This document shows, piece by piece, positions 10,301 to 21,174 of a stretch of DNA of 57,082 nt. Made by a program: the position numbers and the translations under genes. The stretch comes from Amanita rubescens. Taxonomy: Eukaryota > Basidiomycota > Agaricomycetes > Agaricales > Amanitaceae. Under the pieces are notes generated by a model that worked only from the letters and a program-made list of their open reading frames with translations, ran no database searches and was not told where the DNA came from. Location: positions 1 to 57,082 of the forward strand of contig WION01000331.1 of NCBI GenBank assembly GCA_015039365.1. The letters are read 5' to 3'. Numbering within the stretch: the stretch's first letter is position 1; each line of letters starts with the position of its first letter.

Positions 10301-11402
10301 TGAGGTTGATTTTCCGTATCCGTATATAGTTCGAGTATGGAGCTAGCTGGGAAAGGCCGAATCTGTTACCGATTTGGGAAGCTCAGTTTGGCGACTTCTT
10401 CAATGGAGCCCAAGTGAGTGTTTTTGATCCAGTTATAAATGCGTTCATCGTGATTCCCAGGTCATTATCGATACTTTTGTTTCTTCCGCTGAGAGTACGT
10501 TTTCGCCGTGCAACTAAAAACTCGTTCTGACGAACGTTGGTTAAATAGCAAAATGGCTGAAGCAGAGTGGTATCGTGATGATGCTGCCTCACGGCTTGGA
10601 TGGTGCAGGCCCTGAACACTCTTCCTCTCGTATCGAGAGAATGCTTCAGGTAATGATGACTTCTATCACCACTACAGATCCTGATTCTGACCTTCTCTAG
10701 CTTACCAATGATCGATACGTACCTGATGACGGCGCATATGCCAACGTCAATATGCATGTTACGTACCCAACAACTTCGGCTCAATACTTCCACCTGTTGC
10801 GAAGACAAATCAAACGGAACTTTAGGAAGCCTCTCATCATTGCCGGTCCCAAGGGTCTTCTTCGTCTCTCTGTATGTATCATCATCCTCTTACCTATATC
10901 TGATATCTTACTGATGGATGCCCGATCGCGATCATGACAGGCTGCGTCGAGCACTCTATCATCGTTTGGATCGGGTACCCGATTCCAACCTGTCCTTGAA
11001 GATCCCTTACCAAGCGTTGCCCAAGTCAAGCGTGTCGTCATCCTCTCTGGAAAGATCTACTACGACCTGGTCAAACATCGACAAAACCTGAAGCTCGAGA
11101 ATGAAGTTGCGCTGGTCCGGATCGAGGAGATATCGCCGTTCCCATTCCAGGAATTGATTGATACTCTCGCGACGTATGGGAACGCGAGGGAGTGTTACTT
11201 TGTGCAGGAGGAACCGAGGAATCAAGGTGTTTGGCCGCACGTCAAGGACCGATTGGATTTTGCGTTGGATCAGGTTGGGTGGAGCGCAGGACGTGTTGAG
11301 TTTAGGGGGAGGAAGGAGAGTGCCATTCCTGCGCCTGGGATTGGGAAGATGTATGGGGTGCAGCAGAAGTTCGTGGTAGAGTCGGCATTTGAGGGTTTAT
11401 GA
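7383..11402 (+). CDS. 2-Oxoadipate/2-oxoglutarate dehydrogenase E1-like protein (DHTKD1 type), mitochondrial
   Basis: Predicted thiamine diphosphate enzyme of 947 aa that decarboxylates a 2-oxo acid in a mitochondrial E1-E2-E3 complex. The basic N-terminus (residues 1-24) fits a targeting peptide. Exons: 7383-7506, 7556-7866, 7918-8112, 8167-8233, 8287-8310, 8361-8498, 8548-8625, 8673-8837, 8898-8946, 9008-9013, 9062-9171, 9225-9312, 9364-9366, 9418-9517, 9573-9812, 9872-9958, 10017-10194, 10244-10272, 10330-10413, 10461-10494, 10549-10649, 10701-10871, 10941-11402. Motifs: [14 protein letters not shown] (about 242), [10 protein letters not shown] and VVDNNIGYTTP (thiamine diphosphate/Mg site), VNGDHPE, YRRWGHNELD, and [16 protein letters not shown]. 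Length (human DHTKD1 is about 919 aa) and LLTGLL favour DHTKD1 over OGDH, so 2-oxoadipate in lysine breakdown is the likelier substrate. Three exons are only 24, 6 and 3 bases, yet each restores conserved residues. Fragments of this gene recur at 54.07-55.06 kb. Confidence 0.92.
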
Positions 11403-11789
11403 TGGTCGTGCGTGGGTGGTGATCGGATCTTTCGGGAATTGTTGCTTTGTGCTCGCGTGCGCGCTGTGAATCCAAAGCATCATTTGACAAGTGGAATGTA
11501 TTATAGTCATTCAAGTTGAAGCATGTTCACGTTTTTGTGTTCACGCGTCGAGTCATTGTTACGTGTAGTGACGTACAGAATTCACAAGCACGATAATGAC
11601 GTTCAACATGCAATGGACTTGAATCTCCTCTCCGCTACATAAAGCACATCGTCCGGTTCACGATCATCCAATATCTTAAATGAACACGTTCCCATTGAGA
11701 GTGATCGCAATCCCACACTTTCCTATCATCCTTGGTCCGTTTCTTGCATCAGCGGATTTGAACACTCCCTAAATTCTTCGTACGACTCC

Positions 11790-12176
11790 TCATCTAAATG
11801 GACCATGTCGTGAATGATGAGCGACATCACCCTTCAATTCGCGATAACATGCTGCAGCGTAAAACACTGGCTTCCAGCGTGGAAATGCATCAGCAAGTTT
11901 CTTATTTGCGGAGATGGACTCATGATGCTCTTTGAGTTCGATGAGTCCTCCTTGAAGCGCGGTGTTTGTGATGAATTTCAAGTTGGAGGGCACGAGGTAG
12001 CCGCTCCGAAGGTGATAATCCATTGGCGTCATCTTCATATGTTCCTGGCTCCTGAGTGCTATTTCAAGGGCGTAAGGAGAAGCAAGACGTGCGTGCAAGC
12101 TCCTAAGTTCCGGCGACGAAAAGCATTCGACAACATTCGTAGTAGAACTCACGAACGCGCTTACGGCATGCCTCAA
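11790..12176 (-). CDS. Hypothetical protein, 128 aa, possibly a fragment
   Basis: A single uninterrupted frame convergent with the dehydrogenase gene. It reads like a real protein in part (LRSLHARLASPYALEIALRS, LKFITNTALQGGLIEL, AFPRWKPVFYAAACYREL) but I do not recognise a family, signal or motif. There is no intron, which is unusual for this neighbourhood, so it may be a remnant. The 387 bases between it and the dehydrogenase stop hold nothing else I can name beyond that gene's 3' region. Confidence 0.3.
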   Translation of the reverse strand: MRHAVSAFVSSTTNVVECFSSPELRSLHARLASPYALEIALRSQEHMKMTPMDYHLRSGYLVPSNLKFITNTALQGGLIELKEHHESISANKKLADAFPRWKPVFYAAACYRELKGDVAHHSRHGPFR

Positions 12177-12231
12177 TTAAATCTAATGAAGGGCCCTGAA
12201 CCGTTGCAACTAATCACCACAAAGTACAGGG

Positions 12232-12345
12232 CTTCCAAAGCGCGAAAAAGCGCTTCCAGCGGGTTTCGAACTTGCGTTCTCTGAAGAGTTGGATCGTTTC
12301 AATCGATTGACATCTGTGGCTGTAGCCACCCGGCGGGTCCTTGCG
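12232..12345 (-). repeat. tRNA-derived SINE
   Basis: On the plus strand it reads GCTTCCAGCGGGTTTCGAAC (B box reversed, near 12252-12271), then GGATCGTTTCAATCGATTG (core), then CATCTGTGGCTGTAGCCACC (A-box side). The core here is shorter than in the copies at 12520-12775 and 12840-13035. Confidence 0.55.
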
Positions 12346-12519
12346 CCGCAGGACAATTGAATCTATTCCTATGGGAGGAAACCAGCCAGACAAGCCGAGG
12401 CTTCCTGCATTATCAGAGGTACCGGGGTGTTTGGAGATCTTGTACGGCAATGAAATCTTCCTATTGACGGATGAAGGATATCGTAATGGGAAGGTTTCTC
12501 AAGCGTAAACCCAAAAGAG

Positions 12520-12775
12520 TTGAGCTTTCCTGGGTAACGTCGCGGCATTAGAAGATGTACTAAAGTCCAGCACTAGAAGGCCCCCGGTGTGTGTCGCGGC
12601 GGCGAAGTGTCCCAAGCGTAGACGGCACAAAAAAGGTACCAGCAGGTTTCGAACCTTCGAGGAGCAGATGATCGGCCATTTCCAGTGATCGTTTCAGGCA
12701 ATCGTTTCAAGCGAAGCTCATCTGTGGCTATAACCGTTTGCCCCCTCAGCTACAGGTTCTTGCGTCATATCGGCA
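12520..12775 (-). repeat. tRNA-derived SINE, long copy with tail
   Basis: This copy contains the whole unit. The A-box side is CAAACGGTTATAGCCACAGATG on the minus strand, the core repeats GAAACGATTG and GAAACGATCAC, and the B box is GGTTCGAAACC. The tail, with TTTTTTGTGCCGTCTACGCTT, matches 1100-1200. The tail match fixes the 3' extent of the family. Confidence 0.65.
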
Positions 12776-12839
12776 TACCTATTATTTGGAGGCAGTCATT
12801 CAGACTCCCAGACGCACTCCGGAGTCGCAGCAGCACCAT

Positions 12840-13035
12840 CCGGTAAAGTGCTTTGGCACCGAGAAAATTCACAGTAAAGATATCCTCGTGCTCCAGGGAA
12901 CCAGAAAAAGAATACAGGCGGGCTTCGAACCCGCGCTCTCCGGGAGGAACAGATCGTTTCGAGCGATCGTTTCGTCATTTCAAGCAACCGCATCTGTGGC
13001 CTTAACCACTTTCCTTTAGCGGCTTGTAGGGTACA
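12840..13035 (-). repeat. tRNA-derived SINE, most tRNA-like copy
   Basis: On the minus strand it has an A box like AAGTGGTTAAGGCC, a CAGAT...ATCTG pair that could form an anticodon stem, a variable-arm-like CTCCCGGAGAGC, and a perfect T-arm GCGGGTTCGAAGCCCGC. It ends in a T run. The layout is that of a class II (Ser/Leu-type) tRNA with about 38 bases in the anticodon loop. The seven bases after the T-arm (CTGTATT) do not pair with the 5' end, so it is not a functional tRNA gene. Confidence 0.65.
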
Positions 13036-14215
13036 GACCATTTCAAGTAAGTGTTTCAAATTACTCACATTCTTGCCCATCAGTGTGGACAGCCCTGATG
13101 TTCTTCACGTTCTTGTTGGCATCGGGAAACGTTGTTGAGACCCCGTGGGCCTATGTGCCATGAAACAATGCATAATGATTCATGATGGTGGAGATTTGTT
13201 AAGCGAGAATGCGAAAGATCATACAGATATACCGAAACCGGGGAGACTGACCCAACGAGTGAAAGGGGACCAACTTGGGATGATGCCAATGGGGATGTCT
13301 ACGATAATTCGTTGATGCATTAACAAAGGTTTCCCCGGTCCGGCTTTTAATCGCTTTAGTGGTGAAGTCCTTGTCCATTTGTCCATAACGATGTAACGCT
13401 GTAACGTATCAGACTGTAAAAGAATTCTGAGACAACAAAAATTGATCAATATCCTAAAGCCTGTTGCCTTTGAATGATTTTTCTTTCTTCTCCAGCTTTA
13501 GTTTGGGTTATCGTGACGCATAATCCCGTCGGATATTTCCTGCTTCGGGATTTTCCACAACGTTATCACCGTGATTGGGACCTGGGTAATCATTTTGGGT
13601 GGGAGGCGCATACAGCACGGTTCTAACGACAACCATTGGTAGTAATTTCATCCCTGCCAATCAGGTCTTAGGAACATGTTTGACGGAAATTAAAAGGAAG
13701 CGACATTTTATGAGTGTCCGGCCGGAACCCTGATCAGAATAAAATGCTCATCGCTGAATAAATACGCGAATGGCGTGGTAGAGTTAGGAGGCCATACTGT
13801 CAACGTGCATAAGGCGGATGTCGAACGTCAGGATTTTTTTTTGTGCGCTGATGCCGAAGGACGAAAGGATCCCAGCCATGTAGTCCTCCTTTGATGAAAT
13901 AGTGGCGCGTTTATAAATATGAAACTGCGAATATGTGTATCATCAAGCTTTTCATATCTGCCTGTCATCTCGTAAACTTCTTAGCGTAGAAAGCATGTCT
14001 ATGGTGTATATCGCTGACCGTAGACCTCTAAGAAACAGCCAATTTACGATTACTATAACCCAGCTGCTACGATGTTAATTCCCGTCACGTTCCTGGTCAT
14101 AAATTCGGAACGGTGAACAAGATGTGCGTGGGTCCTGATTTACTCCATTTCCGCTTCGTATCAATCATAGTTAGAAAATTGTTAACCTCGAACACGCCAA
14201 CTCACACCTAAAGGG
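13036..14215. other. Gene-free stretch
   Basis: No gene seen on either strand. The short open frames are interrupted and have no recognisable motifs. Near 13025-13065 there may be a further piece of SINE core. Confidence 0.4.
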
Positions 14216-14219
14216 AGGC

Positions 14220-14740
14220 GACGTGGATGATTAGCGAGGCACGTTCAAGAGTAAGTGAAGGTTGGTTGGAGAAGACCGGAGATCGGTCCGAACACCGGTC
14301 CTGCCATTTTTCCCGATGCGCCGAAATACACCGGTATCGCCCTTCGCTTAACAGAAACCTCTTGGACAATCAATCACGGCTCACCGGATGAGACTTCCGA
14401 CTTTCCGAGCTACAGGATGAAATCAATTCGACGGGAGGTTTCGGCGCTCTGAATCTGATACAGACATTCGATGTGCACAGTGACGACTCTGCTATTTCAA
14501 AAACACACCCGTCTAAGCCGAGGTTTCTGGACGTCGAGACTCCACTTTCAGTTCGCAATACCATTGTCTCGACTCTTAGGCGATCCATGGGGTGGAAACG
14601 ACGATGATGGCATGGACATGAAAATTAAAAGCAGGGTCAACCCCATCATGCCTATCAGTGATCATGATCGAGATTTGGCTAGATATGGATTGCAACTTTG
14701 TTCTCTATCTCAAACGTCAACGGTCATTTCCAGTGGCGCG
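14220..14740 (+). pseudogene. Broken 5' copy of the TBC RabGAP gene
   Basis: The segment parallels 15880-16370 in order. First comes promoter sequence (ACGTGGATGATTAGCG against ACGTGGGCGATTAACA, and GGTCCGAACACCGGTC against GGTCCGAAGTCCGGTC). Exon 1 follows (CGGCTCACCGGATGAGA against CGGTTCACCGGATGAGA, and GGTTTCGGCGCT). Then comes the start of exon 2 (CCGAGGTTTCTGGACGTCGA against CCGAAGTTGCTGAACGTCAA). Frames are broken and no TBC catalytic segment follows. It is a decayed partial tandem duplication. Confidence 0.6.
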
Positions 14741-15870
14741 GCGTTAGGTTCGCTCTAACTTGATTCCCAATTTCCCGTTCTGAATCCGAATCCGGGATTT
14801 ACGAGGATCACTGGCTGAAAGCAGATTTTAAGTAACCGCAATCTCAGTCTTTCACCTGGACCATCAGCCGGATAGGTCTGCTGTGTGCGGGAAAGGCGGA
14901 CTTTCTCGCGCCAAGCCAATTCAAGATCAACTTTCACTGTGCCTCACTTAACAAATCGACACTGCCAATGCTCGTGAGAGGTCTTTTAAATAGATAGAAT
15001 AGGAATGAGTACATATTACCAAGTCGGGTATATTCTGTCACCTTCATCTTCGGATGACAAGGTACGGGTAAGAACGTTTGTCTGTCATGCCGATCTAACC
15101 GTAACCACTATCAAAACTCTCGACACTGCGTACCCACAGAAATGCCGTGACCTCTTTGAGACCGGAAATAGCTAAGGCCGTTTATCCCTCAACAGCCTGG
15201 TGCTGAAGGTGCTTTTTGATGTGTATCCCAGGGACTAAGTGAAAGTTGCATCCTGTTGCTTAGGTAGACAGCGTGTCACAGGTCCGGTTTTCTGGCCACT
15301 GGAGTGCTTCATATTCATCTATAAGCATGTTGGTTTGTCCTATTTAGACAAGCTCAAAAATCCAAAGAAAAGAAATATTCAATACCATTTGAAACTGTCC
15401 TTGGACGCGGGCTTCCAGGAGTGCTCCAAATTCTTCTGTCACCGGATTCTAGCTTTCATAGATAAGCGGATGTGAAATATCCTTGAGCTCGTAAATATCA
15501 CTTTTTTCGAGCGCTGTCTTCTTTGAAACCTCTTCGGACACACTACGAAAGTCCATATGCAATTCTGGAAATGCTTCGCGGAGCATCCTCTGCATCCGAG
15601 AGAAAATCTACTTCAACCAGTTTTCCTTTGGTGAAATGAAAGCGCAATCTTTTTTGTGAGTCTAGTGGGCATGTGGTAACTACACCGAAGGAGGCCCATG
15701 GCCCGGTGGTGAAGATGTTTCCTCACGTAAAAAAATTGGGGTCAACGTCAAGGACGTCGCGGTCCCAAGTTCCGCTCGGGCGGATCGGCAGATGAGGGTT
15801 ACTATGATATTCTGATCTGCGAAACGTCTTGCCTGTGCTTCATGTCAACGAAGGACGACGTGGGCGATTA
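14741..15870. other. Gene-free stretch
   Basis: No supportable gene. The last few hundred bases before 16008 are the probable promoter of the TBC gene and match the duplicated segment at 14220. Confidence 0.4.
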
Positions 15871-16007
15871 ACATTGACAAGCCACGTTGCGTAGCCGACG
15901 GAAGCTGGTTGAATGTCGGAGTACGGTCCGAAGTCCGGTCTTTGCCACGCTCACACCTTGGTCCCGCCCCCTTCACTCATGCTGAAATCCCTGACAATAC
16001 CTAAACC

Positions 16008-18288
16008 ATGAATCGCGGTTCACCGGATGAGAGTTCCGAGCTGAAAACATCACTGAATGAATTCAAGTTGAACTCGAAAATAGATTGGGACGAACTTCGT
16101 AGGCGAAGTATTCAACCAGGTGGTTTCGGCGCTGACAGAAGAGACATCTGGTGCGCAAGACGTCTTCGCACAATATATGCATATTCGTGATACTTTGAAT
16201 GTAGGCCGAAGTTGCTGAACGTCAAAACACCTCTTCCAACTCCCAACTCAGCTGTCGATGACTCTCAAGCCACTCACGGCGCAGAAAACGACGAAGGTGG
16301 CAAAGACAACGGGACAGCTACAAGCAAGATCAATGCAACAAAGCCTGTTGCGGACCATAAGGACGAATACCAGATCAGGCTGGACACCGACCGCAGCTTT
16401 GTTCTCTACCCCGGAGGTGAGCGTTCATTTCCTAGAGTGCAGCCCTCACTACAACTCGGTTCTCATTCAGAATCTGAGTCTGGGATTGACAAGGATCAAC
16501 TCAAAGCGGACCTTAACCACCTCATTGTCTCTGTCGTTCGCAACCGGCCGAAGCTCAACTATTTTCAAGGATATCATGACATCATGACCGTGATTTATCT
16601 GACACTTCCTCAAGAACTCCAGCTTGCATGTGCTGAGAAGTTGTCACTACAACGATTGAGGGATTCTATGCTGCACACATTGGAGCCGGTTCTGGGCCTG
16701 TTGCGGTATGTGAACCACACCTTTTCTTTCGCACGAGTTTAATTTTTTATCGGATTTAGTGTCCTGAAGAACCTTTTGCACCTTGCGGATCCAGAATACG
16801 CAAAGCTTCTTGGACGGTATTATCTTACTTATTTCTGTACATCGTCATATTGATATTCGACAAATCAGCGACTCCCTACTTCCCTTCTACGCTCTGTCAA
16901 ACCTCCTGACGCTTTTCTCGCACGACATGCCATCTCTGCCTCTAATCCAACACGTGTTCGATTACTTGCTCTGCCGACCGCCAATAGCGGTTGTTTATCT
17001 AGCTGCTGCGGTTCGTCATCGCCTAAATCACAAGGTTGTCATGACTAAGTTTTTGTTATGATAGGTACTTCTTTCCAGAAAAGACTACGTACAAAGCCTA
17101 GAAGGACAACTAGAACCTTTCATGCTTCACCCAATTCTTTCAACACTACCGCCACTTACAGAGGGCTTTGAATCGACAGAACAGAAACCTCCGGATTACC
17201 GAGCCGACTTTATCTTATCTCCTTCACCATCCGATGACGTCAAACAGGAATCGGGAGATGAGCCTCTACAAGGATCTCGCCTACCTGACGTGGATCTGAT
17301 ACCCGATGTCGAAAGAGAGGTAGAAACAAAGGATGACGATGGCAACATCAAGACAGATTCAGGAGACTCGGCCAACGTCATCGTCAAGCAGGAACTGCCA
17401 GAATCTTCATCCAGCGTGCCTATAAAGCTGCCTACGCCAGATCCAGCAATTCCTATACCCCCAGATCTTGACGTAACGCGGCCCATTAGTCCTTCCGAAG
17501 CCTTTCCACAATCCGAGACTGTAACGAAACCAGAATTCAACCCCCTCGCTGTCTCCCTCGACATGGATATACCCGTACCCAGTGCGCCTATATCGCTTCC
17601 CACCATCCTAGCGCACTCCGACTTGCTGTTTGCCCAATACCCTCCTAATCATTCCCAACTCCGGTTGTCCTCTATCATGGGCCCACAAAGCGTCGTATTC
17701 ACTTGGTCGGAGAACTTCTCTGATTTGCCGTCTGACACAACGGCGGAGGCGATGGTCGGCAAACCAGAGTTGGTGTCATACCCCATTGGACCAGAGGAGA
17801 TGGAAGGAAGCGAGGAGGAAGGTGAAGACGATGAAGGGTCTGATTCTGATTCTGAGTACAACGACAAGAAGCCGGGGAAAACCCATAGGAAAAAGGAGAG
17901 TGGCAAGGAGGGAGAAAAAGGCGGACCGCAGAAACGCACTCGACGAAAGACAATTAAGAAGAGAGTCCAGAAGCTCCTCAAGAAATTCGGTACGACGACG
18001 GGAGCGGGTCAGCAGATCACTCATGTAGACGGACGTACTGTGGTCACTGGTGCTGTTATGATGCTCGCAGTTGCAATAGCGGTATACAATATCAAAGCCC
18101 AGGACGGTGTTAGTGGCTTGGAGTTTGGGGGGAGTAGTGCAGGTGGCATTGGGGCAAGCATAGGTGTGGGGTTGGAAGCCGGTTTAAACATGCTTGGTGG
18201 GAATCGGCATGGACTACAGGAGGAGCTGAAGAAGATCGCGAACGCTCTGGTGGGTGTAGGTGCTAAGTTTTTGCATTTACCTGCGTGA
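16008..18288 (+). CDS. TBC-domain RabGAP, TBC1D20/Gyp8-like, membrane-anchored
   Basis: Predicted GTPase-activating protein of 670 aa for a Rab of the early secretory pathway. Exons: 16008-16150, 16205-16416, 16471-16705, 16760-16816, 16869-17010, 17065-18288. The TBC domain begins at RRDIWPKLL. It carries the arginine finger (IRLDTDRSF) and glutamine finger (LNYFQGYHDI), so catalysis should be intact. The remainder is acidic and Pro/Ser-rich, followed by a basic stretch (about KKRVQKLLKKF). A hydrophobic segment (VTGAVMMLAVAIAVYNI) then lies near the C-terminus, with a Gly-rich end. A C-terminal membrane anchor is a TBC1D20/Gyp8 feature and suggests the ER. Its 5' end was duplicated upstream. 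It converges on the HAD phosphatase gene, with only about 140 bases between stops. Confidence 0.9.
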
Positions 18289-18429
18289 GGGAAATAACTC
18301 TGTTTGGTTGCGTACCACCGTAACTCGGAGATGGGTATCACGGAGATTCAGATATGATGTAGCGCATAAACTAGTGTGTACAACGCATATGTATCATTCA
18401 AGCAATTAGATCTACGTATTTTCTAATAT

Positions 18430-19619
18430 CTAAACGTTTCCAGCGGCAATTGCCTCATCTAATGTCTTCTCTCCATTTACGATAGCTTTCACGACGTTCA
18501 ACGCCTTAGAGAAGTCTTCGAAAAGGATATGAGGTATTTCGTGCTGCTTGCAGTACGTTGCTAAATCGTTGTCACCGCCTGGCTTTTCCTTGACGAAAAG
18601 AACGTCGGCGTGACGAGCCGCAGAGATGTCTACATTTAGTCGTTAAGCACAACTGTCATCTGGGGTTCGGAGAGAAGGGGTGAACGAACCTGAAACACCG
18701 TCTCCGAAGAAGAATAACGTGGGGGGGTTCGGAAGCTTGCGGTACGGAAGGATAGCCTGCGATTTGTCGTGCCCGTAGCCGCTTGATGTCTATCAGAATT
18801 AGAGGGACGCAATACAAACAACGTTACGGACCTGGAGGGGTGTCTATATTTAATTTCCCAGGAGCCATCGGGACGGACATTTGCATCGTTGGCGATGATT
18901 TCAATTTCGTTGGCATCCGTTTCGCCGACAAGGTTCGAAAGAACGGCGCGGATTATAGGGGCCATCCCGCTAGAAACGATGATAACGGGTATATCGTTTG
19001 TCTTGCACCAGGAGTAAAAGTCTTTGAATCCAACGTCTAAAAGGATATCTGGTGGTGGTTCGTAACGATATCAGGTCCTTATCTGAGAAAGAACTGTGAA
19101 GGACACACTCTTTCGTAAAACATCTTTACACTCTTCAAAGGTATGTCCGTTCGCAGCGACGCTGTCGAGCATTTCGCGAAACGCATCTCTATCCGAAACG
19201 GCATCAGCAGTCCGGTCCGGTAGGAAGATCTCTAGGTACCTGAACGTCGCTTTTCCAGAAAGAACGTCCAAATTCCCGTCCCTTCTCTTTTGAATTCCGT
19301 AGCCGAGGTTGTCCGTCATGTCTACATCCGCAATCATGAAACCGTTAACACTGCAAGGTTAAGTCGTTTATGATACGTACAGTCGTTGGAATCATAATTG
19401 GTGATAGTTCCATCCCTGTATTCGTGTAATAGAGTGGTGAGTAGTTATCGAAAATCATCAGTGATCATGAAAACAACGTTTCGATGAACCGGATAATTGA
19501 GCCTAGGGATCTAAGGGAAACGCGTAGACCAACCAATCGGAAAGAACGACAAATCGCTTGTCGGTGTGGATCGGGGGATATGGTAGAGTGCTCTCAGGTG
19601 CGGCTTCGGTTGAGTCCAT
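18430..19619 (-). CDS. HAD-superfamily phosphatase, phosphoserine phosphatase/MtnX-like
   Basis: Predicted cytosolic phosphatase of 263 aa. Exons: 19619-19534, 19415-19381, 19321-19240, 19188-19109, 19048-18832, 18781-18690, 18629-18430. HAD motif I is DWDGTIT (residues 28-34, split by the first intron, with Trp where most relatives have Phe). Motif II is VSSGM and motif IV is FFGDGVSD. The nucleophile and acid/base Asp are both present, so activity is expected. The closest families in memory are phosphoserine phosphatase-like and 2,3-diketo-5-methylthio-1-phosphopentane phosphatase-like proteins; the substrate cannot be read from sequence. Exon 2 is only 35 bases. It heads a run of three minus-strand metabolic genes with inositol oxygenase and an aldo-keto reductase. 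Confidence 0.85.
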
Positions 19620-19897
19620 GATGATGGTGATAACCGAGGAGTGAGATGACTAAGACTGTAGGCGCGAGTTCTTGAAGGTTCTTGAAGCTTGATCACACAT
19701 GTCATGATCTTATCAACATATCAATAGCAATCCGAAGTCATCGGTATCATATTAATTCTATGTACTACTCGATTACCCTACAGAGAATGTAAAAAACTCT
19801 ATCGTAAATTCTATGTAAAATGTCACTGAAGGGTATAGTAAATTTACTATGTGGATAATTAAATATTAAGACTCTGCGCGACGGCATTCAGCTTTAG

Positions 19898-21174
19898 TTA
19901 CCAGTCAAGAACCGGTGGGAAAAACTTGGCGATAAGACCCTGGTAGTAGGGCCGTAGCTTCTCGACGTCGCAGGGTTCCTCACTCTTGCTATAAAGGTCG
20001 TATGGGTTGAATGCCCGGACCGCTTCCAAGACCTTGAGATCCTTGTCATTCGTGAGGTGCATATACGCGCCCTCCCGATGCCATGGGTAAAAGCTATGGT
20101 ATCTGATCATCGCCAGACCCTCAGCGGGTAGACTACTCTGGTCCTTGAAGACATTATATAGATACTGGGTTCGGGCCGTTAGGTTGAGTAGGTAACGATA
20201 TTTAAAAAAAAGAGACGTACTTCGTCATGCCCCCATGATAACATAACGTTGTCAAGGCCACAATGAGGTTTATAGATCCCATATTCAGTAGAGTATACGC
20301 TGTCGTAGGAGTCGGAGTTATCTTCGAATGATTCCGGGTAGATATTTTTGTCTGAGAATTTACAGCCGACGACTAGCAACGCCACATTGGTAACCGGTCC
20401 GAACCACCGAAAAGATCGACTTACCAAACGTATCCTGCAATGCAAAAGTGGTAATTAGGAACTGCCCCTATGTGTAATGATTGGGAGAGGTACTCACACC
20501 GACGACGTCCCATTGACCTTCCGCGCCGAAAAGGAGCAGCAATTTACCCAGGTCGTGCACGAGGCCAGTGACCTGGCAATTATTTTATGTCAGATACACT
20601 GGCGCAGGACGTTGCAAGAATTCAATTACCTGCATCCACTCTGGTTTTCCATCTTTACGGATAGCTTCGGCGGTTTGCAATAGGTGTTCAATTTGGGAAA
20701 GGTCCGTCTGAAGAATTGACGTCACTCATGACATACTACTCGGCTAAGAATGGATGCTTACATCAGGATCGGACTCGTCGACCAAGGTGTTCAACAATTC
20801 CATGGCTTCCCAAACGCCCATGCGGGCTCGCTTTTTACTTTTGAAGTCTACTCGCGCCTTGATGTTGAACTCGACAGTTTGTTTCGCTGTCCAGATATGT
20901 GAGATAAATTTAGTTAGAACTCAGATTGCTCCACTTACCATGTTGTTCTCGGTAAAATGCCTTGACGCGGTCGCAAGCAAAATCATAGTCTCTGAAACGG
21001 GACTTGTCCTTCTCCTTGTCGAATTCCGACTCTGAATTCCATGAATTTCCTTTGATAACATTCACTAGGCGAAACGTCATAAGCCTATGTGACGAGCATG
21101 CCAGACGGCATATGCTAACCATTATCAATAGCGTCGCACGTCGCATCGAAGTCTTGAACGATCTTGGCGGGCAT
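19898..21174 (-). CDS. MIOX: Myo-inositol oxygenase
   Basis: Predicted di-iron enzyme of 290 aa that cleaves myo-inositol to D-glucuronate with oxygen. Exons: 21174-21120, 21049-20939, 20886-20762, 20707-20630, 20572-20498, 20434-20425, 20372-20221, 20164-19898. The sixth is only 10 bases and its inclusion restores GDTFVVGC. Iron-ligand segments of the family are all visible: [32 protein letters not shown] and NPYDLYSK. Length matches animal and fungal MIOX (about 285-310 aa). The start at 21174 (MPAKIVQDF) is chosen because the upstream in-frame Met gives an extension unlike the family. The aldo-keto reductase lies next upstream on the same strand. Confidence 0.95.

Noticed and set aside
12840..13035. 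Intron-containing Ser/Leu tRNA gene
   Set aside because: The A box, anticodon-stem-like pair, variable arm and T-arm are convincing, but the acceptor stem halves do not pair and the same unit recurs at several places with a tail, so it is a SINE.
17649..17981. Minus-strand open frame of 110 aa inside the TBC gene
   Set aside because: It is the antisense shadow of the acidic and basic low-complexity region of the TBC protein.
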